From contig JBDWKL010000011.1 in the NCBI GenBank assembly GCA_039973685.1, positions 62,001 to 126,000 on the forward strand: a stretch of DNA of 64,000 nucleotides, read 5' to 3'. This stretch comes from Hyphomicrobiales bacterium (lineage in GTDB: Bacteria; Pseudomonadota; Alphaproteobacteria; Rhizobiales; JACESI01). The translations under genes were made by a program, and so were the position numbers. The notes beneath the pieces are model-generated. The model had not been told where the DNA came from. It searched no databases and saw only the letters and a list, made by a program, of their open reading frames with translations. How positions within the stretch are numbered: the first letter of the stretch is position 1; each line of letters begins with the position of its first letter. This document shows positions 44,847 to 53,516 of the stretch, piece after piece.

Positions 44847-46046
44847 TTATGCCTGTTCGTGCTCTGGCAACAGTGCCTCTTTGCGACGGGCGCGCATGAG
44901 ATTCACGAACCGACGGAAGAGATAATGGCTATCTTGTGGGCCTGGGGATGCTTCTGGGTGGTGCTGCACGGAGAAGATAGATTTTCCTGTAACAGCCAAA
45001 CCGCAATTAGATTCGTCAAACAGAGAAACATGCGTTTCTTCAACACCGTCAGGCAGGCTTGAACCATCAACCGCAAAGCCGTGGTTCATGGAGACGATTT
45101 CAACCTTGCTGGTTGTGTGGTCTTTTACCGGATGGTTTGCGCCGTGGTGGCCTTGGTGCATCTTCATTGTTTTTGCACCGAGTGCCAAAGCGAGCATTTG
45201 GTGGCCGAGACAAATACCAAAAGTTGGAATGTCTGCTGCAACGACTGCTTTGATTGTATCAATTGCATAAGCGCCGGTTGCTTCAGGGTCACCGGGGCCA
45301 TTTGATAGGAAGACACCATCAGGATTGAGGCTTGTTACATCACTTGCGCTGGCGCTCGCTGGTAACACTGTTACCTTGCAGCCAAGACCTGCAAGCAGGC
45401 GAAGAATGTTGCGCTTTACGCCGAAATCAAGAGCGACCACATGGTAAGGTGTTTCTGACGCTTTCTTGAAACCTTCATTCCAAACCCAAGGAGCTTCTGT
45501 CCACTCATAGGATTTGTCGGTTGTGACAGTCTTCGCCAAGTCCATACCAACAAGGCCCGGCCAAGCGGCGGCTTTTGCTTTCAGCGCTTCAATATCGAAT
45601 TCGCCGTCTTTATTATAAGCAATCACTGCATTTGGCATGCCGTTTTCGCGCACTAGGTTAGTCAAAGCGCGGGTGTCGATACCAGCCATGCCGATAATGT
45701 TGCGCGCTTTTAACCACTGATCGAGGTGGCGAGTAGAGCGGTAGTTTGAAGGCTCTGTAATGTCTGCTTTTATGATACAGCCGCGCACGCCGTTTAAGTC
45801 AGCGGCTTCAACCGTTTCCATGTCTTCATCATTGGCGCCAACATTGCCGATGTGCGGGAAGGTGAAGGTAACGATTTGGCCAGCGTATGATGGGTCGGTC
45901 AGAATTTCTTGGTAGCCGGTGATTGCTGTATTGAAACAAACTTCCGCTTCAACCGCGCCTTCCGCCCCAAGGCCCATGCCTTCAATAACGGTGCCATCGG
46001 CAAGAACTAGAACAGCGGTTGGTTTCGGGTCAATCCATGCGCTCAT
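44847..46046 (-). CDS. carA: carbamoyl-phosphate synthase small subunit
   Basis: CarA is the glutaminase that feeds ammonia to CarB. It has 399 residues. The N-terminal domain shows [22 protein letters not shown]; the class I glutamine amidotransferase part has the nucleophile in [24 protein letters not shown], and the catalytic His in [16 protein letters not shown] 46046 has AAGGAG; the frame extends to 46154 with no site. It is separated from carB by the ypfJ and DUF2937 genes, which run the other way, so carA and carB are not one operon here. Confidence 0.97.
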   Translation of the reverse strand: MSAWIDPKPTAVLVLADGTVIEGMGLGAEGAVEAEVCFNTAITGYQEILTDPSYAGQIVTFTFPHIGNVGANDEDMETVEAADLNGVRGCIIKADITEPSNYRSTRHLDQWLKARNIIGMAGIDTRALTNLVRENGMPNAVIAYNKDGEFDIEALKAKAAAWPGLVGMDLAKTVTTDKSYEWTEAPWVWNEGFKKASETPYHVVALDFGVKRNILRLLAGLGCKVTVLPASASASDVTSLNPDGVFLSNGPGDPEATGAYAIDTIKAVVAADIPTFGICLGHQMLALALGAKTMKMHQGHHGANHPVKDHTTSKVEIVSMNHGFAVDGSSLPDGVEETHVSLFDESNCGLAVTGKSIFSVQHHPEASPGPQDSHYLFRRFVNLMRARRKEALLPEHEQA

Positions 46047-46283
46047 TCTTTTGGCTCCTTTGCACTCAGCCCGCGCGTCATCGTTTCGGCAGGCGAGTTT
46101 TTGTCGATTTTCAAAGATTGAAAGGGTGATAAGAGAAACGAGCGACCACGTCAATGTTTGAATTATTTTTGAAATTCAATAAAATCAATGGCTTAGGAAA
46201 TTTAATTATGTTGCCTGTGGAAAGGCGTCTATTTATGATCTCGCTGCACCACTCTATCTTGGCAATTTAAAGGCCCTTCCTTA

Positions 46284-46733
46284 ATGCGTGACCAAATTTC
46301 TGCAGCTCTCAAAACAGCGATGCATGCCCGTAATAAATGCGAGACGAATACGCTTCGGCTGATTACTGCCGCGATTAAAGATCGCGATATTATGGATCGC
46401 AAAGGCGGTGATGGGCGCACAACAGACGAAGAAATTCTGGATGTGCTGGCTAAAATGGTAAAGCAACGCGAAGAATCTGCACGCGTTTATGAGGGTGCAG
46501 GGCGTTTGGAACTTGCTGAGCAAGAGCGTGAAGAGATTTCAATCATCCAGCGCTTCTTACCGACACAGCTTGATGCAGAAGCCACGAAAACGGCCTGTGA
46601 AAATGCGATCTCCAATTGCGGTGCTGAAGGCTTGCGCGATATGGGCAAAGTGATGGGCGTGCTTAAAGGTGAATATCCAGGGCAAATGGATTTTGGCAAA
46701 GCGTCTTGCATTGTGAAAGAACTACTCGGTTAA
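46284..46733 (+). CDS. yqeY: GatB/YqeY domain protein
   Basis: The 149-residue protein has the YqeY fold, with MRDQISAALKTAMHARNKCE, LRLITAAIKDRD, and AEQEREEISIIQRFLPTQL as hallmarks. The domain also forms the tail of GatB, where it binds tRNA; for free YqeY a role in tRNA amidation has been suggested but not proved. It is divergent from carA, as in many alphaproteobacteria. Confidence 0.94.
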   Translation: MRDQISAALKTAMHARNKCETNTLRLITAAIKDRDIMDRKGGDGRTTDEEILDVLAKMVKQREESARVYEGAGRLELAEQEREEISIIQRFLPTQLDAEATKTACENAISNCGAEGLRDMGKVMGVLKGEYPGQMDFGKASCIVKELLG

Positions 46734-46772
46734 TGCTGAGCGTTGTGAGTGTAGGGTAGTGGGTGACTGATT

Positions 46773-47129
46773 ATGATTATTGCTGTTGCCCTTTTTCTGA
46801 TTGCTTTTAGTGCGCTTTGGCAATCTTACCGTGACCCGCAGGTGAACCTGTCTTTTCTCTCTGAAAACGCCACGGCGCTCGCTTTCCTTTGTTTGTTTGT
46901 CGCCATTGGGGCGCTGCTGATCAATCATTTGCAACGCACTGCCTATGGCGGCACGGATGGGCTTTATATGCTTGGCGTGGTTTTTAGTTGGGGCGGGTTG
47001 ATTTTGCTGTGGTTTTTGCGAAAACATCCAAAAGACCGCAAGCCACCTGATTTCTTGTTAATGCCTCTTGGCGTGGTCGATAAAGGCCTGCTTGCGGTTG
47101 CTGGTCTTTGTGTATTTATGCTGGTTTAG
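46773..47129 (+). CDS. small membrane protein of unknown function
   Basis: The 118-residue protein has four hydrophobic segments (residues 1-17, 33-51, 63-82, 96-117) and no motif I recognise. The stretch between the third and fourth helices is basic and Pro-rich (RKHPKDRKPPD). The ribosome site is weak. It sits between yqeY and dnaG on the same strand, so it may be read through from yqeY. Confidence 0.7.
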   Translation: MIIAVALFLIAFSALWQSYRDPQVNLSFLSENATALAFLCLFVAIGALLINHLQRTAYGGTDGLYMLGVVFSWGGLILLWFLRKHPKDRKPPDFLLMPLGVVDKGLLAVAGLCVFMLV

Positions 47130-47230
47130 TGAGCGATATTTATAGGCTGGAATGCCATAAATAACGTTTGTTCCCGTAATCCACATCAATGGCGCTTGAA
47201 ACAAAGCTCAATACCGACGATACCTCTTTC

Positions 47231-49231
47231 ATGGCCCGCTTTACTCCCCAGATTTTGGATGAAATCCGAAACCGATTGACCCTGTCCGACATTGTTGGAC
47301 GGCGGGTGACGTACGATAAGCGCAAGAGCCAGCCGCAAAAGGGTGATTATTGGGCTTGTTGTCCGTTTCACAATGAAAAAACACCGTCCTTTCACGTGGA
47401 TGACCGCCGCAATATTTATCATTGTTTTGGTTGTGGGGTGACGGGGGATCATTTTCGGTTTTTGACGGAAAAAGAAGGCCTGTCGTTTCCTGAAGCTGTT
47501 GAGCGGCTTGCTGATGAAGCGGGTGTGGCATTACCAAAGCTTGATCCGCGTGAAGTGGAGCGGGAGAAGAAGCGCGGTTCGCTGTATGATGTGGTGGCGT
47601 TTGCCCAACAGTTCTTTCTTGAACAATTACAAGGGCCCCTCGGCGCTGCCGCACGTGGGTATCTGCAACAACGTGGACTTACTTTAGAAACTCAGCGCCA
47701 TTTTGGTATTGGCTTTGCGCCACGTGATCGCTCTGCGTTGAAGCAGTATTTGGTTTCAAAAGGTGTTGAACACGATCAAATGGTTGAGGCTGGCTTGGTC
47801 GTTTCTGGCCCTGATGTGCCTGTATCCTATGACAAGTTCCGCGACAGAATTATGTTCCCGATCCTTGATTTGCGCGAGCGGGTGATTGCCTTTGGTGGTC
47901 GAGCGATGTCGGCAGATAATCCAGCCAAATATATGAACTCGCCCGAAACACCACTGTTTTCAAAGCGGAGCATTTTATATAACGCTGCGAACGCTAGAAA
48001 AGTCGCCTATGACCGCAAGCGTATTGTGGTTGTTGAAGGCTATATGGATGTGATCGCTTTAGCGCAGGCAGGCATTCCAGAAGCCGTTGCGCCACTTGGT
48101 ACGGCACTCACCGGAGAGCAATTGCACCTTTTATGGAAAATCGCCGACGAGCCAATTTTATGTTTTGACGGTGATGAAGCGGGTCAACGTGCGGCCAACC
48201 GGTCTGTTGATGTTGCGCTTCCCCTTTTGAAGCCTGGTAAGACTGTGCAATTTACAATGTTGCCAGATGGCCAAGATCCTGATGACCTGATCAATGCTGA
48301 GGGCATCGAGGCGGTTGAAGAGCTGTTGAATGATGCACGAAGCCTTTCAGACCTTATTTGGGTGCGCGAAGCTGAAAGCGGCACATTTGAAACGCCAGAA
48401 CGCAAAGCTGCACTGGAGGCACGGTTTTCGGAACTTATTCGCTCTATTGCAGATCAAAATGTTCGCCGACATTATGAACAGGCCTTTCGCGATAAAATGC
48501 AGGCATTTTTCTCTCCTAATGGGATGAGCGGCCAATCCAACGGCGGCTATGGCGGAAACAGCGGATACGGGCAGAATAACTATGGCCGATCTTATAATAA
48601 CAACGGCGGTGGCTATAATAGAAACTCTTCGGGCCGCCGTGGTGGATTTGGTGGTGGCAGAGCAGGGCGCAACAATGGCCCGATGATCACGGACCGACTG
48701 CGTAAAAACCCGCTCACGTCTAAAAATTATGGCCGAGGTCAACCGTTGATCCCGCGTGAGGTCGTGCTTGTTGCGACTTTGATGAACCATCCAGAATTGT
48801 TGGGCGATTATTTCGAGAGCTTTTCAGAATTAAGCTTCAAAAACTCGGTTCTTGCCAAGTTGCAGTCAGGTTTATTGAGCAGTGTCGCCGTTGGACATGA
48901 GTTTTCTGCCTCAGAATTGCGGTTATTTTTGGTTCGGGAAGGCTTGGAAGACGAAGTTTTTCGCATTGAAGCAGCCGTAAATGGCCTTCATATGTGGCAA
49001 ATTGGCGCAAATGCGCCAGTTTCTTCAGCAGAAATGGGTTACAAGCAAGCTCAAGCCTTGCATCATCGTGCACATACATTACATAAAGAGCTGAAAGCAG
49101 CCGAACGCGCTTACGCAAATGACGAAAGCGAATTAAACCTTGAGAGACTGCTAGACGTAAATGCACAAATTGCCAGTGTCGATGAAGACGATGTCTTGCT
49201 CGGCAACCTTGAAAATATGCCAAATGGCTAA
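47231..49231 (+). CDS. dnaG: DNA primase
   Basis: DnaG synthesises RNA primers at the replication fork. Domains in order: zinc ribbon (CCPFHNEKTPSF, then YHCFGCGVTGD), the RNA-polymerase core with RDRIMFPI and GGRAM, Toprim with VVEGYMDVIAL and FDGDEAGQRAA, and a C-terminal helicase-binding region. Between Toprim and the tail, residues about 432-483 are almost only Gly, Asn, Ser, Tyr and Arg. The start at 47231 (MARFTPQILDEIRNRL) fits other DnaG proteins; ATG 47189 is in frame and neither has a clear ribosome site. It precedes rpoD in the usual macromolecular-synthesis order. Confidence 0.96.
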   Translation: MARFTPQILDEIRNRLTLSDIVGRRVTYDKRKSQPQKGDYWACCPFHNEKTPSFHVDDRRNIYHCFGCGVTGDHFRFLTEKEGLSFPEAVERLADEAGVALPKLDPREVEREKKRGSLYDVVAFAQQFFLEQLQGPLGAAARGYLQQRGLTLETQRHFGIGFAPRDRSALKQYLVSKGVEHDQMVEAGLVVSGPDVPVSYDKFRDRIMFPILDLRERVIAFGGRAMSADNPAKYMNSPETPLFSKRSILYNAANARKVAYDRKRIVVVEGYMDVIALAQAGIPEAVAPLGTALTGEQLHLLWKIADEPILCFDGDEAGQRAANRSVDVALPLLKPGKTVQFTMLPDGQDPDDLINAEGIEAVEELLNDARSLSDLIWVREAESGTFETPERKAALEARFSELIRSIADQNVRRHYEQAFRDKMQAFFSPNGMSGQSNGGYGGNSGYGQNNYGRSYNNNGGGYNRNSSGRRGGFGGGRAGRNNGPMITDRLRKNPLTSKNYGRGQPLIPREVVLVATLMNHPELLGDYFESFSELSFKNSVLAKLQSGLLSSVAVGHEFSASELRLFLVREGLEDEVFRIEAAVNGLHMWQIGANAPVSSAEMGYKQAQALHHRAHTLHKELKAAERAYANDESELNLERLLDVNAQIASVDEDDVLLGNLENMPNG

Positions 49232-49336
49232 CAGCCCTTTTTTTGAGGGACGCATATTGAATGGACTGGCACATAGTAACGCCGCAAACAGCCTTAAGTT
49301 GGTAGCGGCAAGAAAGTTTGAGGTTCGGCACTAAGG

Positions 49337-49352
49337 TTAATCGACACTTAAC
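49337..49352 (+). promoter_or_regulatory. CtrA-type box upstream of rpoD
   Basis: TTAATCGACACTTAAC is an exact TTAA-N7-TTAAC match, 152 bases before rpoD. It lies in a 272-base spacer. By chance about one such match is expected in a 64-kb window, so the site is only suggestive. Confidence 0.4.
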
Positions 49353-49468
49353 TCACACCTGATAATTAAGATTCGGACGCTGACGGGTGGGCCGAACAAA
49401 GTGATGTTTAAGCCATTGACCAGATGCAGAAGAAACGAGTTGGCGAGGCGGTTTGATCACCCCCTTGC

Positions 49469-49485
49469 GGTGGCGTAACGCCACC
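49469..49485 (+). promoter_or_regulatory. hairpin just before the rpoD ribosome site
   Basis: GGTGGCG and CGCCACC form seven perfect pairs around TAA. The hairpin ends six bases before the CTGGAG ribosome site and 18 bases before the start. No T run follows. It could affect translation initiation. Confidence 0.45.
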
Positions 49486-49503
49486 AAGACCTGGAGAATA
49501 TGA

Positions 49504-51486
49504 ATGGCAACAAAAGCCACGGAAAAGAAAAGCTCTGCGGATGCTCAAGGCGAGACCACAGATGGACCGCTTCTTGACCTGACAGATGCCGCCGTCAAAA
49601 AGATGATTAAAGTCGCCAAGAAGCGCGGCTTTGTCACTTATGATGAACTCAACAACGTTATGCCATCAGACGAAGTGACGTCTGAGCAAATTGAAGACAT
49701 CATGTCCATGTTGTCTGACATGGGCATTAATGTGGTTGAAGATGATGAAGGCGAAGAAGAAGGCGAAAGCTCTGAGAGCGGCGGGGAACTTGTAGAAGCT
49801 AACAAGTCCACAGCTGTTGCAACCACCGCCAAAAAAGAACCAACCGACCGCACAGATGACCCTGTCCGCATGTATTTGCGTGAAATGGGTTCTGTGGAGC
49901 TTCTCTCTCGTGAAGGCGAGATTGCGATTGCGAAGCGGATTGAGGCTGGTCGTGAAGCGATGATTGCCGGTCTTTGTGAAAGCCCGCTGACTTTCCAAGC
50001 GATTATTATTTGGCGTGATGAGCTGGCAGAAGAGAAAATTCTGCTGCGCGACATTATCGACCTTGAAGCAACCTATGCTGGCCCAGATGCCAAGCAGGTG
50101 CCAGCTGCGCCGACTGCTGAAGAGCAAGAAGCGAAAAAAGAAGAAGAAAACCGTCGTCCAGAAAACGGCGAAGGCACTGAGGGTGATGAAGACGAAGACG
50201 ATGAAGATATGGAAAACAATATCTCATTGGCTGCGATGGAAGCTGAGCTTAAGCCTGAAGTGGTTGCAACGTTTGATGGTATTGCGAACAACTACGCGAA
50301 GCTTCGCAAACTGCAAGACAAGCTTGTAGAAACAACACTTGCTGACGGCGATCAATCTGGTAGCGACAGCACCAAGATGAAGAAACTCCGTGAGGAAATT
50401 GAGACAGACGTTAAATCCTTGTCACTCAATCAAAACCGGATCGAAGCGCTTGTTGAACAGCTTTATGAAATCAATAAAAAGCTGATCGGTTATGAAGGCC
50501 GTCTTCTCAGACTGGCTGAATCTTATGGCGTGAAACGTGAGCAGTTCATTGAGCATTATCAAGGGTCAGAATTGAACCCGAACTGGCTTGAAAACGTTGG
50601 CCAATTACCAGGCCGTGGCTGGAAGGAGTTTTCGAACTCCGAAGAAACACGCGTTTCTGATTTGCGGGCTGAAATTCAACACTTGGCCTCTGAAACTGGC
50701 CTTGTAACAGGTGAATTCCGTAGCATCGTTCATATGGTGCAAAAGGGTGAGCGCGAAGCACGCCAAGCGAAAAAAGAGATGGTGGAAGCAAACCTTCGTC
50801 TCGTGATTTCAATTGCGAAGAAATACACCAATCGCGGTTTGCAATTCCTTGATCTCATTCAGGAAGGCAATATCGGCCTTATGAAAGCGGTTGATAAATT
50901 TGAATATCGCCGTGGTTATAAGTTCTCGACCTATGCGACATGGTGGATCCGTCAGGCAATCACCCGTTCAATCGCGGACCAAGCGCGGACAATCCGTATT
51001 CCTGTGCACATGATTGAGACGATCAACAAAATCGTTCGTACAAGCCGTCAAATGCTGCACGAGATTGGTCGTGAGCCAACGCCGGAAGAATTGTCGAATA
51101 AGCTTGCTATGCCGCTTGAAAAAGTGCGCAAGGTTTTGAAAATCGCGAAAGAGCCTATTTCTCTCGAAACACCGATTGGTGACGAGGAAGATTCGCATCT
51201 TGGTGATTTCATTGAAGACAAAAATGCGATTTTGCCAATTGATGCCGCGATCCAAGCAAACTTACGCGAAACAACAACCCGCGTTTTGGCCTCGCTTACG
51301 CCTCGTGAAGAGCGTGTTTTGCGGATGCGGTTTGGTATTGGCATGAATACCGACCATACTTTGGAAGAGGTTGGACAACAATTCTCCGTTACTCGTGAGC
51401 GGATTCGTCAGATTGAAGCCAAAGCTTTGCGCAAATTGAAGCACCCAAGCCGGTCGCGTAAACTGCGTTCATTCTTGGATAGCTAA
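49504..51486 (+). CDS. rpoD: primary RNA polymerase sigma factor (sigma-70)
   Basis: The housekeeping sigma factor has 660 residues. Region 1.1 is at the N-terminus ([11 protein letters not shown]-type helices), followed by an acidic stretch; region 1.2 is [21 protein letters not shown]; a non-conserved acidic insert lies around residues 190-260; region 2 has [28 protein letters not shown] and [19 protein letters not shown]; region 4 ends in [25 protein letters not shown] lies seven bases before the ATG. A hairpin and a CtrA-like site are in its leader. It ends in a strong terminator. Confidence 0.98.
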   Translation: MATKATEKKSSADAQGETTDGPLLDLTDAAVKKMIKVAKKRGFVTYDELNNVMPSDEVTSEQIEDIMSMLSDMGINVVEDDEGEEEGESSESGGELVEANKSTAVATTAKKEPTDRTDDPVRMYLREMGSVELLSREGEIAIAKRIEAGREAMIAGLCESPLTFQAIIIWRDELAEEKILLRDIIDLEATYAGPDAKQVPAAPTAEEQEAKKEEENRRPENGEGTEGDEDEDDEDMENNISLAAMEAELKPEVVATFDGIANNYAKLRKLQDKLVETTLADGDQSGSDSTKMKKLREEIETDVKSLSLNQNRIEALVEQLYEINKKLIGYEGRLLRLAESYGVKREQFIEHYQGSELNPNWLENVGQLPGRGWKEFSNSEETRVSDLRAEIQHLASETGLVTGEFRSIVHMVQKGEREARQAKKEMVEANLRLVISIAKKYTNRGLQFLDLIQEGNIGLMKAVDKFEYRRGYKFSTYATWWIRQAITRSIADQARTIRIPVHMIETINKIVRTSRQMLHEIGREPTPEELSNKLAMPLEKVRKVLKIAKEPISLETPIGDEEDSHLGDFIEDKNAILPIDAAIQANLRETTTRVLASLTPREERVLRMRFGIGMNTDHTLEEVGQQFSVTRERIRQIEAKALRKLKHPSRSRKLRSFLDS

Positions 51487-51510
51487 GCGCTTAAGAATTG
51501 TTAGAATATC

Positions 51511-51546
51511 ATCCCGCAGGTAGCACATTGCCTGCGGGATTTTTTG
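51511..51546 (+). terminator. rpoD terminator
   Basis: ATCCCGCAGG (51511-51520) and CCTGCGGGAT (51531-51540) form ten perfect pairs, followed by TTTTTT. Confidence 0.95.
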
Positions 51547-51638
51547 TGGCCTCTTGCGTAATTCACCCCAAACCTTGACAGGCTCGCTGCAACTGGTTGC
51601 TATATCAAGACTAAGTAGATGAACGAAGGATTGGTTGG

Positions 51639-51923
51639 ATGTCGTTTTTAAAAAAGCTCTTCGGCGGTGGCGAAAGTACCCCAAAGCCTAGCAAATCTGC
51701 GGCTTCGGTTGATTATAACGGCTATAAAATCACCCCCGCACCAATGAAAGACGGGGGGCAGTTTCGTCTTGCTGGAACGATTGCAAAAGAAATTAATGGC
51801 GTTGAGAAAAGCCATATGTTGATACGGGCGGATACATTTCCGAGCAAAGAAGCCGCAGAAGAAGCGACACTTAAAAAAGCTCGTTATGTTATTGATGAGC
51901 AGGGTGACGCGGTTTTTTCTTGA
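51639..51923 (+). CDS. HlyU-family protein
   Basis: The 94-residue protein starts MSFLKKLFGGGE, and its core (YNGYKITPAPMKDGGQFRLAGTI, then FPSKEAAEEATLKKARYVIDEQG) matches HlyU-family proteins. Vibrio HlyU of similar name is a regulator, but this small alphaproteobacterial group is mostly uncharacterised. AAGGAT precedes the ATG. It stands alone after the rpoD terminator. Confidence 0.82.
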   Translation: MSFLKKLFGGGESTPKPSKSAASVDYNGYKITPAPMKDGGQFRLAGTIAKEINGVEKSHMLIRADTFPSKEAAEEATLKKARYVIDEQGDAVFS

Positions 51924-52101
51924 TGGATCAGTGTCTTCTTCTCCTTCGTCGCATTTAGGATGTTTTGTGAGGAGATTAGTTGGGACATAAAAAAACTGAC
52001 TCTTGAGAAAAAATAAGGTATGTAATAACACGAAGTGGGTGAGATTTAGGGTAGGGGCTTGGCCCAAATATTTGGGCTGCATCATCTGTCTGGAGGTTGA
52101 T

Positions 52102-52590
52102 ATGAGTATAGAGATTGAAAACTATTTGGACGCTTTTGGTATAGTCGCGCCCTCTATGTTGCAGCAGCCGAATTTCAGACGGAATTTAGCTCGTATCGTT
52201 ATGACCATTCATATGATGAAGGCCGATAACGTTGTGAAACCTTCTGAGACCTCATTTTTGACGAATATGGTTCAAGCCAAATTTGACCTCGACGACGAAA
52301 CATCAAAGCAATTGGCGCATGAACTTTGTGATGATAGTGCGCATGCCCCTGATCTGGCGGCTTTAGTGTCTTTTATAAAATCAAATTCTACTGTTGTTGA
52401 ACGCGCAGATTGTGTGCGTGAAATGTGGGAAATTGCGGTTTGCGACGAAGAGCTGCACACATTGGAAGATGACTTTGCCTATCGCTGCGCCACGCTATTG
52501 GGCTTGGAAACCAGCGAGCTTTCTTGGTTGCAAGAACTGGCTGTTGAAACACAGCTTGGTGGCGACGAAAAACTCCAGCGCGCGAACTAA
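52102..52590 (+). CDS. TerB-like helical protein
   Basis: The 162-residue, mostly helical acidic protein has MTIHMMKADNVVKPSETSFL and MWEIAVCDEELHTLEDDFAYR, two halves of the TerB (tellurite-resistance/DUF533-like) fold with an acidic pair in each. GGAGG precedes the ATG at 52102; the longer frame from 52003 is without a site. No other ter gene is near, so tellurite resistance should not be assumed. Confidence 0.75.
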   Translation: MSIEIENYLDAFGIVAPSMLQQPNFRRNLARIVMTIHMMKADNVVKPSETSFLTNMVQAKFDLDDETSKQLAHELCDDSAHAPDLAALVSFIKSNSTVVERADCVREMWEIAVCDEELHTLEDDFAYRCATLLGLETSELSWLQELAVETQLGGDEKLQRAN

Positions 52591-52783
52591 TCTAGGTCGC
52601 GATCTTTCAATCAGCGCAATAACAATTCAATCACGCATCTTCATCACGCTTTCGTGAGCATTCTTGCTGCCCAAATGACACGCCGTTCATAAGGTGTGAT
52701 TGGTAAGTAATCCCCACCATTCCCAAATTATAATTGTAGCCAACAAGCCGTCTCTTATAACGGCCTTATTGAGGATTATGATT

Positions 52784-53305
52784 ATGTCTATACTTACTTT
52801 TGACCGTGCCGATAGTGGCGCCTCTGTTTCAACCATTATTACAACAGCCTTACTTGCAGGTTTTGTTTCCCTTGGTGTTTGGGAGATTTGGTCAAAGGTT
52901 TTAGCGCCATTTTACATGGGCGGCACTTTGTCGCCGGTTGGTTTGGTCAAATCATCTCTCGGCATTGGAAAAGACACATTCGGCCCAATTGGTGCTGCAA
53001 GTGGTCGCGCGGTTGGTAATGCGGTTGCCAATGGCATGCACTTGTTCACGGGGCTTCTAGCCTATCCATTGGCCTATGTGCTTGTGGCACGTCCCGTTTC
53101 TAAGGCCGTTTTGCCGAGCCTTCCATGGTGGGTAACTGGTGCCGTATTTGGTCTCGTGCTTTATGTTTTTGCTATGTACATCATGGCGCATTTCTTCGCT
53201 GGCTTCCCTCCGTTCATGGGCTTTAATGCTCTCGGTCAAGCAAGCCTCATCGGCCACGTGGCTCTGGGTATCGCAATCGCGGGTGTGGTGGAAAAGCGCA
53301 GCTAA
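52784..53305 (+). CDS. uncharacterised four-helix membrane protein
   Basis: The 173-residue protein has four membrane helices at about residues 20-40, 85-103, 115-138 and 150-168, with Gly- and Ala-rich loops (GPIGAASGRAVGNAVANGMH). I do not recognise the family. GAGGA lies eight bases before ATG 52784; the frame extends to 52700 with no better site. Its own terminator follows. Confidence 0.78.
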   Translation: MSILTFDRADSGASVSTIITTALLAGFVSLGVWEIWSKVLAPFYMGGTLSPVGLVKSSLGIGKDTFGPIGAASGRAVGNAVANGMHLFTGLLAYPLAYVLVARPVSKAVLPSLPWWVTGAVFGLVLYVFAMYIMAHFFAGFPPFMGFNALGQASLIGHVALGIAIAGVVEKRS

Positions 53306-53373
53306 CACGTTTTCCCTCCTCGCCTGAAGAAAAGAAACAAAAAGCCCTCCATCTGCTTGTTTCTTTTCGGTGA

Positions 53374-53403
53374 AAAACCTCGGCTCTTGAGCCGGGGTTT
53401 TTG
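53374..53403 (+). terminator. terminator after the four-helix membrane protein
   Basis: ACCTCGGCTC and GAGCCGGGGT pair through eight to nine bases (one G-T) with a very short TT loop, then TTTTT. A run of A on the left makes it bidirectional. Confidence 0.88.
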
Positions 53404-53516
53404 CGTTTTAGGGTGGGTGAGGGCGAAGTATGTGCACGGGATTGATTAAACAAACGGAGCGACTTGTTTAACATCCGCAGACTGCCTAGGTTTAAGGCAA
53501 GTAAAAAGGGCAGGGC

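Noticed and set aside
52102-52590. Tellurite resistance gene
   Set aside because: Only the TerB-like fold is suggested; no terA, terC, terD or terZ gene is near.
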